A DNA stretch of 64,000 nucleotides. Source: CBFGRV01 sp965651265. GTDB taxonomy: Bacteria > Bacteroidota > Rhodothermia > Rhodothermales > VXPQ01. Each line of letters opens with the position of its first letter. The first letter of the stretch is position 1. A program made the translations under genes and the position numbers. Below, piece after piece: positions 50,991-59,431 of the stretch. Under the pieces are notes generated by a model, which worked only from the letters and a program-made list of their open reading frames with translations, made no database searches and was not told the DNA's origin. Location of the stretch: assembly GCA_965651265.1 (NCBI GenBank), contig CBFGRV010000009.1:20184-84183 (forward strand). The letters run 5' to 3'.

Positions 50991-51797
50991 ATGGATCTTG
51001 GATTGCGCGGAACGGCCGCATTTGTTGCCGGCGCAAGTAGCGGATTAGGTTATGCCGTAGCGCGAGAACTGGCATTCGAAGGATGCCTGGTCGCAATTTG
51101 TTCGCGCAGTTACGAACGCATTTCCAGGGCAGCAGAAAAGATCATGGGTGAAACGGGAGGAGAGGTGCATGGAATTGCGTGTGACGTCTCTATCGAGGCC
51201 GACGTACGCCGCGCAATCGACGATGCGGCCGGCGCGCTCGGCGGGTTGAACATCCTCGTGACTAACGCGGGCGGGCCTCCCTTGGGACGCATGGACGTCC
51301 TCACGACCGATCAATGGAGTGACGCCATTCAACTGAATCTGATGAGCACGGTCAACCTCTGCCGGGCGGCGCTGCCCCACCTGCGTGAGGCTGCCGCTTC
51401 CGCGGATCCACTGGCGCGGATCCTGATGATTACATCCATCTCCGCCAAGCAGCCGATACCCAATCTGATGCTTTCGAATGCGGCGCGGGCGGGCGTGCAA
51501 GGTTTCGCGAAGACGCTCGCCGAAGAATTGGGGCCGGAAGGAATAACCGTGAATACCATCCTACCCGGGTACACCCGCACGGATCGCCTGACGCAGTTGG
51601 CCGAAGGCATTCGCGAGAAGACCGGCCAAAGTCTAAAAGACATCGAAGCCGACTGGGCGTCCGACAGTGTCCTCAAGCGTATTGCCGATCCGTCGGAGTT
51701 CGCTGCCGCCGCCGCCTTCCTGGTTAGCCGGCGAGCGTCGTACATCACGGGAGTGGCGTTGCCTGTCGATGGGGGCCGGTCGAAACATCTTCTCTAG
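50991..51797 (+). CDS. Short-chain dehydrogenase/reductase with altered active site
   Basis: A 268-residue Rossmann-fold protein with the cofactor loop G-A-S-S-G-L-G near residue 14 and N-A-G-G-P-P near residue 90. The serine of the usual triad is kept in I-T-S-I-S-A. In place of the Tyr-x3-Lys pair stands L-S-N-A-A-R-A; aligned by its surroundings, Tyr becomes Ser and Lys becomes Arg. The sequence K-Q-P-I-P-N-L-M-L-S-N belongs to a group of FabG-like SDRs known from many genomes. Reductase activity is therefore uncertain. It stands alone, divergent from ridA. Confidence 0.88.
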   Translation: MDLGLRGTAAFVAGASSGLGYAVARELAFEGCLVAICSRSYERISRAAEKIMGETGGEVHGIACDVSIEADVRRAIDDAAGALGGLNILVTNAGGPPLGRMDVLTTDQWSDAIQLNLMSTVNLCRAALPHLREAAASADPLARILMITSISAKQPIPNLMLSNAARAGVQGFAKTLAEELGPEGITVNTILPGYTRTDRLTQLAEGIREKTGQSLKDIEADWASDSVLKRIADPSEFAAAAAFLVSRRASYITGVALPVDGGRSKHLL

Positions 51798-51937
51798 GCG
51801 ATACTCCACGGTACGGCCGCATCCTCTCTGTCTGGAACGTCACCCGGAAAGAGGCCGTTTGAGGCGGCGAGCATGAACGGCCGCGAATGATGCCGACCTG
51901 TGAAGGCATCTCGGCGGCGAGCTTGAAACCAGGACCG

Positions 51938-53083
51938 ATGAGCAGGAAAGGACGCGTACTGGTGGCCATGAGCGGGGGTGTGGATTCATCCACGGCCGCG
52001 GTCATGCTGCGTGAGGATGGATACGAGGTCGTGGGCATCACGATGAAGACCTGGGACTACGCTTCCAGCGGCGGCCGCAACGGAAAGGAGGTGGGCTGTT
52101 GTACGCTCGAGTCGATGAACGACGCCCGCTCTGTCGCAATGAAGTACGATTTCAAGCACTTCATCGTGGACATCCGAGAGGAGTTCGGAGACTGGGTGAT
52201 CGAGCGCTTCACGGACGAATACCTCGCTGGCCGAACCCCCAATCCGTGTGTGCTCTGCAACACGCACATCAAGTGGGCGGCCCTCATGCGACGGGCTGAC
52301 AACCTTGAGTGCGATTACATCGCAACCGGACACTACGCCCGCCTCCGCGAGGAGGACGGTCGAATCGTGCTCATGAAAGGCCGTGACGTCCGAAAGGACC
52401 AGAGCTACGCGCTCTGGGGGCTGCCGCAGGAGCACCTTCGTCGAACGTTGCTTCCGCTTGGGACCTTCGAAAAGCCGGAAATTCGGCAAGCTGCCTCCAA
52501 TTTGGGATTGGACCGGGTGGCTGATAAGCCCGACTCCTACGAAATCTGCTTCATTCCGGACAACGATTATCGGCGGTTTTTGAAGGATAGGGTCGAGGGG
52601 CTCGGGGAGCGCGTAGCGGGTGGACCGTTCGTCACATCCGACGGCACCGTCGTCGGGCGTCACAATGGCTATCCATTCTATACGATCGGTCAACGGCGCG
52701 GGCTCGGGCTGGCGCTCGGATACCCGGTCTACGTGACGGAGATCGACCCGGCCTCGAATACGGTCACGGTTGGATCACGTGAGGACCTCCTCAAGAAGAG
52801 CCTCACCGCGCGCCAGATCAACCTCATCAAGCTCCCCAGGCTCGAAGGAGATCATAGGGTGACGGCGAAGATTCGCTACAACGATCCAGGCGCTCCCGCC
52901 CTGGCATGGCAGGAGGGACCGGATGAGCTGCGCGTCGTATTCAGCGAACCACGAAGCGCCGTGACGCCGGGCCAGTCGGTCGTTTTGTACGAAGGTGACG
53001 ACGTGCTCGGCGGCGGCTGGATTCACAGCGTCGGACACGGGACCGAGATGGAGGTCGCAACCTCCGCCTCCAGGACCGGCTAG
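51938..53083 (+). CDS. mnmA: tRNA-specific 2-thiouridylase MnmA
   Basis: Thiolates uridine 34 of Lys, Glu and Gln tRNAs; 381 residues. The PP-loop S-G-G-V-D-S-S is near residue 13. The catalytic cysteines are in N-P-C-V-L-C-N near residue 105 and Y-E-I-C-F-I-P near residue 204. The C-terminal beta-barrel includes G-Q-R-R-G-L-G near residue 254. The ATG at 51938 has AGGA at a good distance; an earlier ATG at 51887 would add 17 residues. A terminator lies about 140 bases downstream. Confidence 0.95.
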   Translation: MSRKGRVLVAMSGGVDSSTAAVMLREDGYEVVGITMKTWDYASSGGRNGKEVGCCTLESMNDARSVAMKYDFKHFIVDIREEFGDWVIERFTDEYLAGRTPNPCVLCNTHIKWAALMRRADNLECDYIATGHYARLREEDGRIVLMKGRDVRKDQSYALWGLPQEHLRRTLLPLGTFEKPEIRQAASNLGLDRVADKPDSYEICFIPDNDYRRFLKDRVEGLGERVAGGPFVTSDGTVVGRHNGYPFYTIGQRRGLGLALGYPVYVTEIDPASNTVTVGSREDLLKKSLTARQINLIKLPRLEGDHRVTAKIRYNDPGAPALAWQEGPDELRVVFSEPRSAVTPGQSVVLYEGDDVLGGGWIHSVGHGTEMEVATSASRTG

Positions 53084-53216
53084 AAGCGGTCCCTGCGTTG
53101 TCCCGACCGCCAACGTAACGGTTCCGTAATCCACCTCTGTATTTTGCAGCAGAATTACAGTCTGACCGGACTCTTTTGATAGGGCGTAGTACCATGTCGA
53201 TATGTTGCCGGTGAGG

Positions 53217-53250
53217 CGAGGGCTAACGATGAGTTTGGCCCTCGTTTTTG
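53217..53250 (+). terminator. Intrinsic terminator downstream of mnmA
   Basis: CGAGGGC pairs with GCCCTCG around 14 bases of loop, followed by TTTTT on the plus strand. It is 134 bases beyond the mnmA stop. The 290-base space from mnmA to the next gene holds nothing else certain, so this could end mnmA transcription or a short independent RNA. Confidence 0.7.
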
Positions 53251-53373
53251 TTTCGTGAGATTGGCTGCGAGCGGCCTGCACGACCGGAATTCGCCGGCTA
53301 ATCTCAGAACAAACCAGGCTCGGCGTTCGCATGCCAGCGGTGGACGCAGTTCCGCAAGGAGAGGGGAGGGTAT

Positions 53374-53748
53374 ATGACATGGTTTCTCATCGACATGCCT
53401 GCCGCCAGTCTTACGGATGGAGGCTATCATCGCCTTTGTCGCAGTTTCCAGAAGGCATTCATCGATGCCGGAGCACCGGCAGACCTGGCGTTGTTCGCTA
53501 CGCGGGAGGCGTCTGAAAAGCGCCACCTGTACCTCTCACCGTGCAGTGGGCTTTATATGGCCGATCTCATACACGAGTATGATGGCCGACCTTGCGACAG
53601 GCCCGACGCTGCCCTGGTGACGCTCGTTTACGGGGTGCCCGGCGCCGTATCCCTGCTGGATGCCGGTGGCGGCACATCGGCGAACGGCGGCAAGGACGAC
53701 TCCATGCTTTCGTTCAGAACCTCGAATGAAACCGCATCCGCTGGATAG
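53374..53748 (+). CDS. Hypothetical protein
   Basis: A 124-residue cytosolic protein with no family I recognise. A strong GGAGAGGGGAGGG purine run lies about 8-20 bases before the ATG, which supports a real gene. The first half has F-L-I-D-M-P-A-A and a helix with Y-H-R-L-C-R-S-F-Q-K-A-F. The middle has H-L-Y-L-S-P-C-S-G-L-Y. The last third is low in structure. It lies between mnmA and a response regulator on the plus strand without close coupling to either. Confidence 0.55.
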   Translation: MTWFLIDMPAASLTDGGYHRLCRSFQKAFIDAGAPADLALFATREASEKRHLYLSPCSGLYMADLIHEYDGRPCDRPDAALVTLVYGVPGAVSLLDAGGGTSANGGKDDSMLSFRTSNETASAG

Positions 53749-53959
53749 TAACGTTTCATCTACGGCCGACTCGTTTCTGACCCGATCCGCGTACTTTCCC
53801 TGCGCCGGTCGGTCAGGTGTTCTACGATCCAGATTAGTCTACCCGGCTTAGTGCGTCTTACGAGCTACTCCAACCGATTTTCGAACACTCGATAGGTACT
53901 CCTACATGTACTCACAGACACCATTCATTGCGAGTGGGCGACAGTCATCCCCGCACGAC

Positions 53960-54706
53960 ATGAAGACATCCGACAAACGAAATCCGCGTCTCTTGATTGT
54001 GGAAGATGATCCCGAGCTCAGCACGGGACTTCTGCTATATCTCGAATCCCAGGGCTACGACGTCACTCTCGTCAACGATGGGGAGAAAGGCCTCCAGGAG
54101 GCCATTGCCCTGCCGGGATTCGATTTGATCGTTTTGGATGCTCGCCTGCCCGGGCGCAGCGGGTTCGACATTCTTCGCGAGGCACGGGCCAAGGGTGTCA
54201 GTACGCCGGTGTTGATGCTTACCGGGCTGGGCGGGCACGACGACAAGATGCGCGGTTTCGAGCTTGGCGCGGACGACTACCTGACGAAGCCGTTCTCGAC
54301 GGAAGAACTTCTGGCGCGAGTCCAGGCCATTCTCAGGAGGAGCCAGGAAGATTCGGAAGACGCCCAAGGCACGTACCTCGTCGGCGGGCTGCGAGTCAAC
54401 CTTGCGGATCGCTCGGTCACCCGCCAGGGTGAGGACATCTCACTCACCGACCTTGAATTTCGCCTCCTCCGTTACCTGTTGCTGCATCGGGGGCGCACCG
54501 CAACACGAGAGCAGATCTTACGGGACGTCTGGGGCCTCCCCAGCGACGTGGAGACCCGCACGATAGACCGTCACGTAAATGCTCTACGGAAAATCATGGA
54601 CGGCGAGGACGAAGATTCCTGGCCAATCAAAAGCGTTTACGGGATTGGCTATAAGCTTGTGGGCGCCGAAAAGGTCGACGCAGAGGGATCACCCAGCAAA
54701 GGGTAA
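53960..54706 (+). CDS. OmpR-family response regulator (orphan, plus strand)
   Basis: Transcription factor of 248 residues: receiver domain (about residues 10-125) with the acidic pair E-D-D, the phospho-acceptor Asp in I-V-L-D-A-R-L-P-G, and the conserved Lys in L-T-K-P-F. A winged helix follows at about 140-235 with L-T-D-L-E-F-R-L-L-R-Y-L and T-I-D-R-H-V-N-A-L-R-K. No histidine kinase is near. It converges on a second regulator of the same family at 54832-55533. Start: ATG at 53960, though an in-frame ATG at 53906 would add 18 residues. Confidence 0.93.
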   Translation: MKTSDKRNPRLLIVEDDPELSTGLLLYLESQGYDVTLVNDGEKGLQEAIALPGFDLIVLDARLPGRSGFDILREARAKGVSTPVLMLTGLGGHDDKMRGFELGADDYLTKPFSTEELLARVQAILRRSQEDSEDAQGTYLVGGLRVNLADRSVTRQGEDISLTDLEFRLLRYLLLHRGRTATREQILRDVWGLPSDVETRTIDRHVNALRKIMDGEDEDSWPIKSVYGIGYKLVGAEKVDAEGSPSKG

Positions 54707-54770
54707 ACGCCGAGTATCTCGCTTTCCCGCCCAGTAAGGGTAAACACCGAATAGTTCGCTCTCCCGCCCA
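54692..54770 (+). repeat. Imperfect tandem repeat at the 3' end of the regulator gene
   Basis: Two copies about 38 bases apart share CCCAG(C/T)AA, GGGTAAAC(G/A)CCGA, TCGCT and CCCGCCCA. The first copy contains the regulator's last codons and its TAA stop; the second lies in the intergenic space. It looks like a local duplication of the gene's tail. Confidence 0.7.
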
Positions 54771-54811
54771 TGGAGGGAGAGCGGCTGATGCGGCAGCTTC
54801 TGCTCAGCCGC
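54757..54811. terminator. Double hairpin between convergent regulators
   Basis: A nine-base stem, CGCTCTCCC (54757-54765) with GGGAGAGCG (54775-54783), is next to an eight-base stem, GCGGCTGA (54781-54788) with TCAGCCGC (54804-54811). The two share three bases, so they exclude each other. There is no T-run, but the position between convergent genes suggests a bidirectional stop. Confidence 0.5.
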
Positions 54812-54831
54812 GGGCAGACCCCTCCGCATAC

Positions 54832-55533
54832 TCAGCTCTTGAAGCGATATCCGAGGCCGTACACGGTCTCGATATGTTCCGGCTCGTTCGGGTCGGACTC
54901 GATTTTCTTTCGGACGGAGGCGATGTGACGGTCTACCGTCCGCGTGATGATTTCCTGCTCGATGCCCCAGACGTCTCGGAGGAGTTGTCGGCGTGTGACG
55001 GTTCGGCCGCGATTCTGGATGAGGTAGCGCAGGATGTCGAACTCCAGAGCGGTGAAGTTCACCTCGTCTTGGCCTCGAGTGGCCTGATGTGTCGAGAAGT
55101 TGATCTCGACGTCACCTATTCGGTAGACGTTCATCGGCGCACGATCAGGGGGCTGGGTTCGATGGAGAATCGCCTTCACCCGGGCAGCCAACTCCTCTGC
55201 ATTGAACGGCTTGGTGACGTAGTCCTCGGCACCGAGTCCGAAACCCCGCAGGATATCCTCCTGCTCACCCTTGGCCGTTAGCATGAGCACCGGCGCCGTT
55301 ATGCCGAGCTCCTGACTCTCCTTCAGCACATCGAAGCCGTTCTTCTTTGGCAGCATGATGTCGAGTAACACGATGTCGAAACTCTCCTCCCGCATCCGCT
55401 GCATCGCCTGCTCGCCGTCGGGAGCGAGCCTGACGTCGTAACCCTTCAAGTCGAAGAAGTCCTGCAGGCCCTGGCCAACATCTGGATCGTCTTCGACGAT
55501 GAGCATTCTGAAAACCGGTTCGTTCTGTTTCAT
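54832..55533 (-). CDS. OmpR-family response regulator (orphan, minus strand)
   Basis: A 233-residue regulator with receiver (residues 8-120) and winged-helix domain (about 135-230). The acidic pair is V-E-D-D, the phospho-acceptor is in I-V-L-L-D-I-M-L-P, and Lys is in V-T-K-P-F. The DNA-binding part has F-T-A-L-E-F-D-I-L-R-Y-L and T-V-D-R-H-I-A-S-V-R-K-K. It resembles the RprY/PhoB type. No sensor kinase gene lies nearby, so the partner is elsewhere. Confidence 0.93.
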   Translation of the reverse strand: MKQNEPVFRMLIVEDDPDVGQGLQDFFDLKGYDVRLAPDGEQAMQRMREESFDIVLLDIMLPKKNGFDVLKESQELGITAPVLMLTAKGEQEDILRGFGLGAEDYVTKPFNAEELAARVKAILHRTQPPDRAPMNVYRIGDVEINFSTHQATRGQDEVNFTALEFDILRYLIQNRGRTVTRRQLLRDVWGIEQEIITRTVDRHIASVRKKIESDPNEPEHIETVYGLGYRFKS

Positions 55534-55616
55534 GCGCGTGAGAGAACGTCTGTGATTAGCTCGTGAGGGTTGGAGCGGCTGTTGCCTGGAATGTGCGTGA
55601 CGTTACCGCGAGGCGA

Positions 55617-57863
55617 TCACGGGGAATGCCGCCCGTCGACGAGCGGAAGGCTGATCATATTGGCGAAGATGCGGTACGCACCCGGGTGAAACTCTTTCAG
55701 CTGGCGATACCAGACCAGTGCCGTGTAAAGGTACGTCCCTCGACCGACCTGTGCGAGGAGCGTCGAGCCTGTCTGAGGCTCCTCGCCGGGATCGTTGAGG
55801 GTGAAAAGCTCCATATAGCCTTCGTCATACCGATCGGGAAAGTATAAACCGCGCTCCTGTACCCAGCCATCCCAGGCACCCTCATCGATGCGATTCGGTG
55901 CATTCATGATGGGATGCTCAGGAACCAGTCCGGCAACCGGCGCAGATTCATCTGTAACTCGTTCGCGTCCGATGTGAATGGGGAGGGGCGCGAAGTTTCC
56001 GGGATTGTTACGGGCAGGATTCAGTGGATCGGAAAGCTCGGGATTCCACTCGAACGTCTTCTGATAATTGACGACCAGATGCCCACCTCGCTCGACCCAG
56101 CGGAGGAGCCGATCGTTATGTGCTCGGAGGTCGGGCCGCACGAGGTACGCACGGATGTCCACGACAATAGTGTGGAGGTCGTCAAAATTCCCTCTCGCAA
56201 GATCGAGAGAGTCGAGCACAACGGCTTCGACATTCATCTGGGAGAGAGCCTGCTCAAGCGTGTTGTCGTAGCTCCTGACGACGCCCACTCGAAGGCCCTC
56301 CGGCACGTCCACACTGAAGAGCCGGCCCGCTACGAAATCGTCGTCCATTGAAGGTCCGTTGATACCGCCGCGCGCAAACGCCGCCAGCGAGATCGTATAG
56401 GATCCCTCTTCAGCGTCGCCGGGCATATTGAGCGTCACCTCGCCGCGGGTTATGCCACCCGTGATCGGACGGGACTCCTGATTCTGGTCGAAGATGCGCT
56501 CGGCCGCGTCACCGGCCAATGCAGTCGCGAGTGTGATTTCGTCGATCTCTTCATCAAACACACGCATCGTGTAGCCGAGGAGGTTCGGTCCCGGTCTAAG
56601 CCGCACGACATCCTCCGTGGCCTCAACGAAGATGGGAGGGGCGATCTCCGCCGCGAGGTAACCACCCGCCTCGAGGTCGCCTGAAGGAAGTTCGTAGACT
56701 GCGTATCCGATGGGTGCGTGATTGAGCATATGCTCGTACTGGTACGCGACTTTCGGGATGGTGGGAACCGCATCCCGGTTCACCGACAAGCTGGCGCGAT
56801 CCGGCATGTCATCCCGAATCACGATCGTCGTGTCCACCGCGCCGAAAAGCTTCAGGCGGAACGGGCGGTCGGGAAGCTGCGAACGAACCCAGCGCAGCTC
56901 GACGCTCTGACCTGGGACCAGGACCGAATCAGAGAGGGTGAACGCATCCAGCGCGGGGAGACGGCCGGAGTCAATCCAGTATGTGAGGTCCGGTTCGGCT
57001 TGAACATTGGCAGGCAGCCCCCCGGCCAGGTCGTCGTGCGGGATGGCCGCATCGGAAGCGGTCCGATAAATCTCGAAGTACGTAGAATCCCAGCCCGCCA
57101 CGCGATCGGCAAATAGGTCCATGCCCTGTGACGCATGTTCGTGCAGTGCTTCCGCGGCGATTCCGGCAAAGGTAAGGCCGGCATTCCGGCTTTGTCGGAC
57201 GCGATCACCGACGGGAACGGCAACGTCATGAGAGCCGTCCGTCGTCCACATCCGCCGGAACAGCCGTTTCGGCTGCCAGACGTCGATCCCGGGTTCATCG
57301 AGCTGTTCCGGATGATATTTCGGATCGGCCGCGAGTTCGAAGGCATCCCACGCCGTCAGCCCGACGACTTGATGGTGCCCGTGTTGCCGGCCCGGACCGA
57401 CGGTCACCGTGTCGTGGTTCGTGAAGAGCACATCCGGCTTCAGCTTACGAATCAGATAAACCAGGCGTGAGGTCACCTCGTCGCGGCCCCCCCAGCGCTC
57501 GAACGTCTCCTCCGCAGACTTCGAGAATCCGAAGTCCATGAAGTTTAGGAAGTAGACCTGCGTCCCCAGCCGCCGCGCGGCCCGTTCCGTCTCGGCCGTG
57601 CGGATGACGCCTAACTCCTCATACAGCTCGGGGCCGATCTCATTCTGCCCGCCTTCACCGCGAGTGAAGATCACCGAATACGCGATCGCGTCGCGTCCGT
57701 GGCGGAAATATGCGAGGGTGCTTCCATCCTCGTCATCGGGATGTGCAGCCAGGTTCATCACGACGAGAGGAGCGGCCTCAGGCTGAGCATCGGCCGTACC
57801 CGCGAGCAACACGAAAAGCACCGGAATCAATCGAAAGGACCGATGCGCCAACGAATGATGCAT
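55617..57863 (-). CDS. PIG-L family deacetylase with C-terminal amidotransferase-like domain
   Basis: Exported protein of 748 residues with a signal peptide (about 26 residues, ending T-A-D-A-Q). The PIG-L/LmbE zinc deacetylase domain occupies about residues 33-240: A-H-P-D-D-E at 40-45 and the third ligand in H-G-H-H-Q-V-V near residue 175. A beta-rich middle (about 300-510) follows. The final 210 residues start V-G-V-V-R-S-Y-D-N and contain V-V-D-I-R-A-Y and W-V-E-R-G-G-H-L-V-V-N-Y, which looks like a class I glutamine amidotransferase-like fold. It would remove N-acetyl groups from sugars or related small molecules outside the cytosol. It is first after two regulators on the minus strand. 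Confidence 0.85.
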   Translation of the reverse strand: MHHSLAHRSFRLIPVLFVLLAGTADAQPEAAPLVVMNLAAHPDDEDGSTLAYFRHGRDAIAYSVIFTRGEGGQNEIGPELYEELGVIRTAETERAARRLGTQVYFLNFMDFGFSKSAEETFERWGGRDEVTSRLVYLIRKLKPDVLFTNHDTVTVGPGRQHGHHQVVGLTAWDAFELAADPKYHPEQLDEPGIDVWQPKRLFRRMWTTDGSHDVAVPVGDRVRQSRNAGLTFAGIAAEALHEHASQGMDLFADRVAGWDSTYFEIYRTASDAAIPHDDLAGGLPANVQAEPDLTYWIDSGRLPALDAFTLSDSVLVPGQSVELRWVRSQLPDRPFRLKLFGAVDTTIVIRDDMPDRASLSVNRDAVPTIPKVAYQYEHMLNHAPIGYAVYELPSGDLEAGGYLAAEIAPPIFVEATEDVVRLRPGPNLLGYTMRVFDEEIDEITLATALAGDAAERIFDQNQESRPITGGITRGEVTLNMPGDAEEGSYTISLAAFARGGINGPSMDDDFVAGRLFSVDVPEGLRVGVVRSYDNTLEQALSQMNVEAVVLDSLDLARGNFDDLHTIVVDIRAYLVRPDLRAHNDRLLRWVERGGHLVVNYQKTFEWNPELSDPLNPARNNPGNFAPLPIHIGRERVTDESAPVAGLVPEHPIMNAPNRIDEGAWDGWVQERGLYFPDRYDEGYMELFTLNDPGEEPQTGSTLLAQVGRGTYLYTALVWYRQLKEFHPGAYRIFANMISLPLVDGRHSP

Positions 57864-57942
57864 GGCAGCGGCAGGGAGAAGGACTTCGGAAGAGGTTCGG
57901 TTCGGTACCGTCGGACCGCAGCAGGTGAGGAGGGTTCCGTTC

Positions 57943-59370
57943 CTATCCCCTCGCAGCCAACGTCCTCTTCTTCCGTACGATCAGGAACGCCATCTCGAGC
58001 GCCTGCTCGTAATTCAGTCGTGGGTCGACGTGAGATCGATAGGCGTGTGTCAGATCCGCATCCTCAAGGCCGCGTGCTCCGCCTGTGCATTCCGTGACGT
58101 CCTCGCCGGTCAGCTCGAAATGCACGCCCCCGAGATGGGAGTCCTCCGCGTGGTGAATCTCGAAGGCCTGCTCGAGCTCGGAAAGGATGTTCTCAAACCG
58201 GCGGGTCTTGATGCCGGAGCCGGTTACCTCCGTATTGCCATGCATCGGGTCGCAGCTCCACAACACGGTCCGGCCTGTCGCGCGGACGGCCTCGATCATG
58301 CCGGGCAGTAGGTCGCCGATGCGATCGGCGCCGAGGCGGTGGATGACGGTGAGACGTCCCGGCTCCCTCTCGGGATCGAGGAATTCCGCGATTCGGACGA
58401 GCTCCTGCGGCGAAAGCCACGGGCCCACCTTTACCCCGATTGGATTTCGGATTCCGCGAGCGTATTCGAGATGAGCACCATCCAGGTCGTTCGTGCGCGC
58501 TCCGACCCAGGGAAAATGCGTCGCCAGATTGTACGCGCCATCCTGGTGAGGTCCGAACCGCGTCAGAGCCTCTTCATACGGGAGCAACAGTGCCTCATGG
58601 CTTGAGTAGAACGCTGCCCGCTCCAGGCTCTCAATGGGAGCATCCGAAACGGTCTCCATGAACGAGACGGCGTCACCGATCGATTCGACGATACGCCTAT
58701 ACTCCGCCGCCAGCGGTGCGTGCTGGACGAAGTTCAGATTCCAGTATTCGGGATGATGAAGATCCGCGAAACCGTTCTCGGCGAGGGATCGAACCAGGTT
58801 GAGGGTTATCGCCGAATGCGAATAGGCCTCCAGCATCCGCTCAGGATTCGGTTCGCGCGCTTCCGATGTGAAGGCTACGTCGTTGATGATGTCGCCCCGG
58901 TAAGAGGGCAGCGTCCGATCACCGCGCGTCTCCACATCCGAGGAGCGCGGCTTTGCATACTGGCCGGCAAACCGGCCGATGCGCACTACGCGAGTCTTCA
59001 TACCTACGATCAGCACGAGACTCATCTGCAGGAGAATCTTCAGCCGATCTGTGATCCGCTCGCTGGTGCAGTCCTCGAAACGCTCGGCACAGTCGCCGCC
59101 CTGCAAAACGAATCGCTTACCGTGTGCTGCTTCGGCGAGCTGTCTTTTCAGATCGCGGATCTCCCACGGGGTGACGAGAGGTGGAAGCTTGCGTAGCCGA
59201 TCGAGCATTTCCGAGAGCCGGATTTCGTCGCTGTAGACCGGCAGCTGGTGGGCCTTCTTGGTCCGCCAGGAGCCCGGGCTCCAGGTTGGCAATGGGCCGG
59301 GAGGTACGTGCGACGCGCTCGCGTTGGAACTTCGCGCCGATACGGTTTCGGTCAGATGCGAATCAGACAC
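57943..59370 (-). CDS. Class II 3-deoxy-D-arabino-heptulosonate-7-phosphate synthase
   Basis: First enzyme of the shikimate pathway; about 475 residues from a GTG at 59370. It joins phosphoenolpyruvate and erythrose-4-phosphate. The class II (plant-like) form is clear from L-Q-G-G-D-C-A-E near residue 92, R-I-G-R-F-A-G-Q-Y near residue 130, I-G-V-K-V-G-P near residue 300, and C-D-P-M-H-G-N-T near residue 375. Longer starts up to 59496 would overlap the downstream permease gene and have a poor composition. The start is therefore uncertain by a few dozen residues. Confidence 0.93.
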   Translation of the reverse strand: MSDSHLTETVSARSSNASASHVPPGPLPTWSPGSWRTKKAHQLPVYSDEIRLSEMLDRLRKLPPLVTPWEIRDLKRQLAEAAHGKRFVLQGGDCAERFEDCTSERITDRLKILLQMSLVLIVGMKTRVVRIGRFAGQYAKPRSSDVETRGDRTLPSYRGDIINDVAFTSEAREPNPERMLEAYSHSAITLNLVRSLAENGFADLHHPEYWNLNFVQHAPLAAEYRRIVESIGDAVSFMETVSDAPIESLERAAFYSSHEALLLPYEEALTRFGPHQDGAYNLATHFPWVGARTNDLDGAHLEYARGIRNPIGVKVGPWLSPQELVRIAEFLDPEREPGRLTVIHRLGADRIGDLLPGMIEAVRATGRTVLWSCDPMHGNTEVTGSGIKTRRFENILSELEQAFEIHHAEDSHLGGVHFELTGEDVTECTGGARGLEDADLTHAYRSHVDPRLNYEQALEMAFLIVRKKRTLAARG

Positions 59371-59431
59371 GGAAATGCGGAGATGTTCGAGTCTGTTCTC
59401 AACGCCCGGATCGGCGCCGCGTTTCGGTCGA

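Noticed and set aside
53155..53526. A 123-codon minus-strand frame around the mnmA terminator
   Set aside because: It overlaps the intrinsic terminator and the purine-rich ribosome-binding site of the plus-strand gene at 53374.
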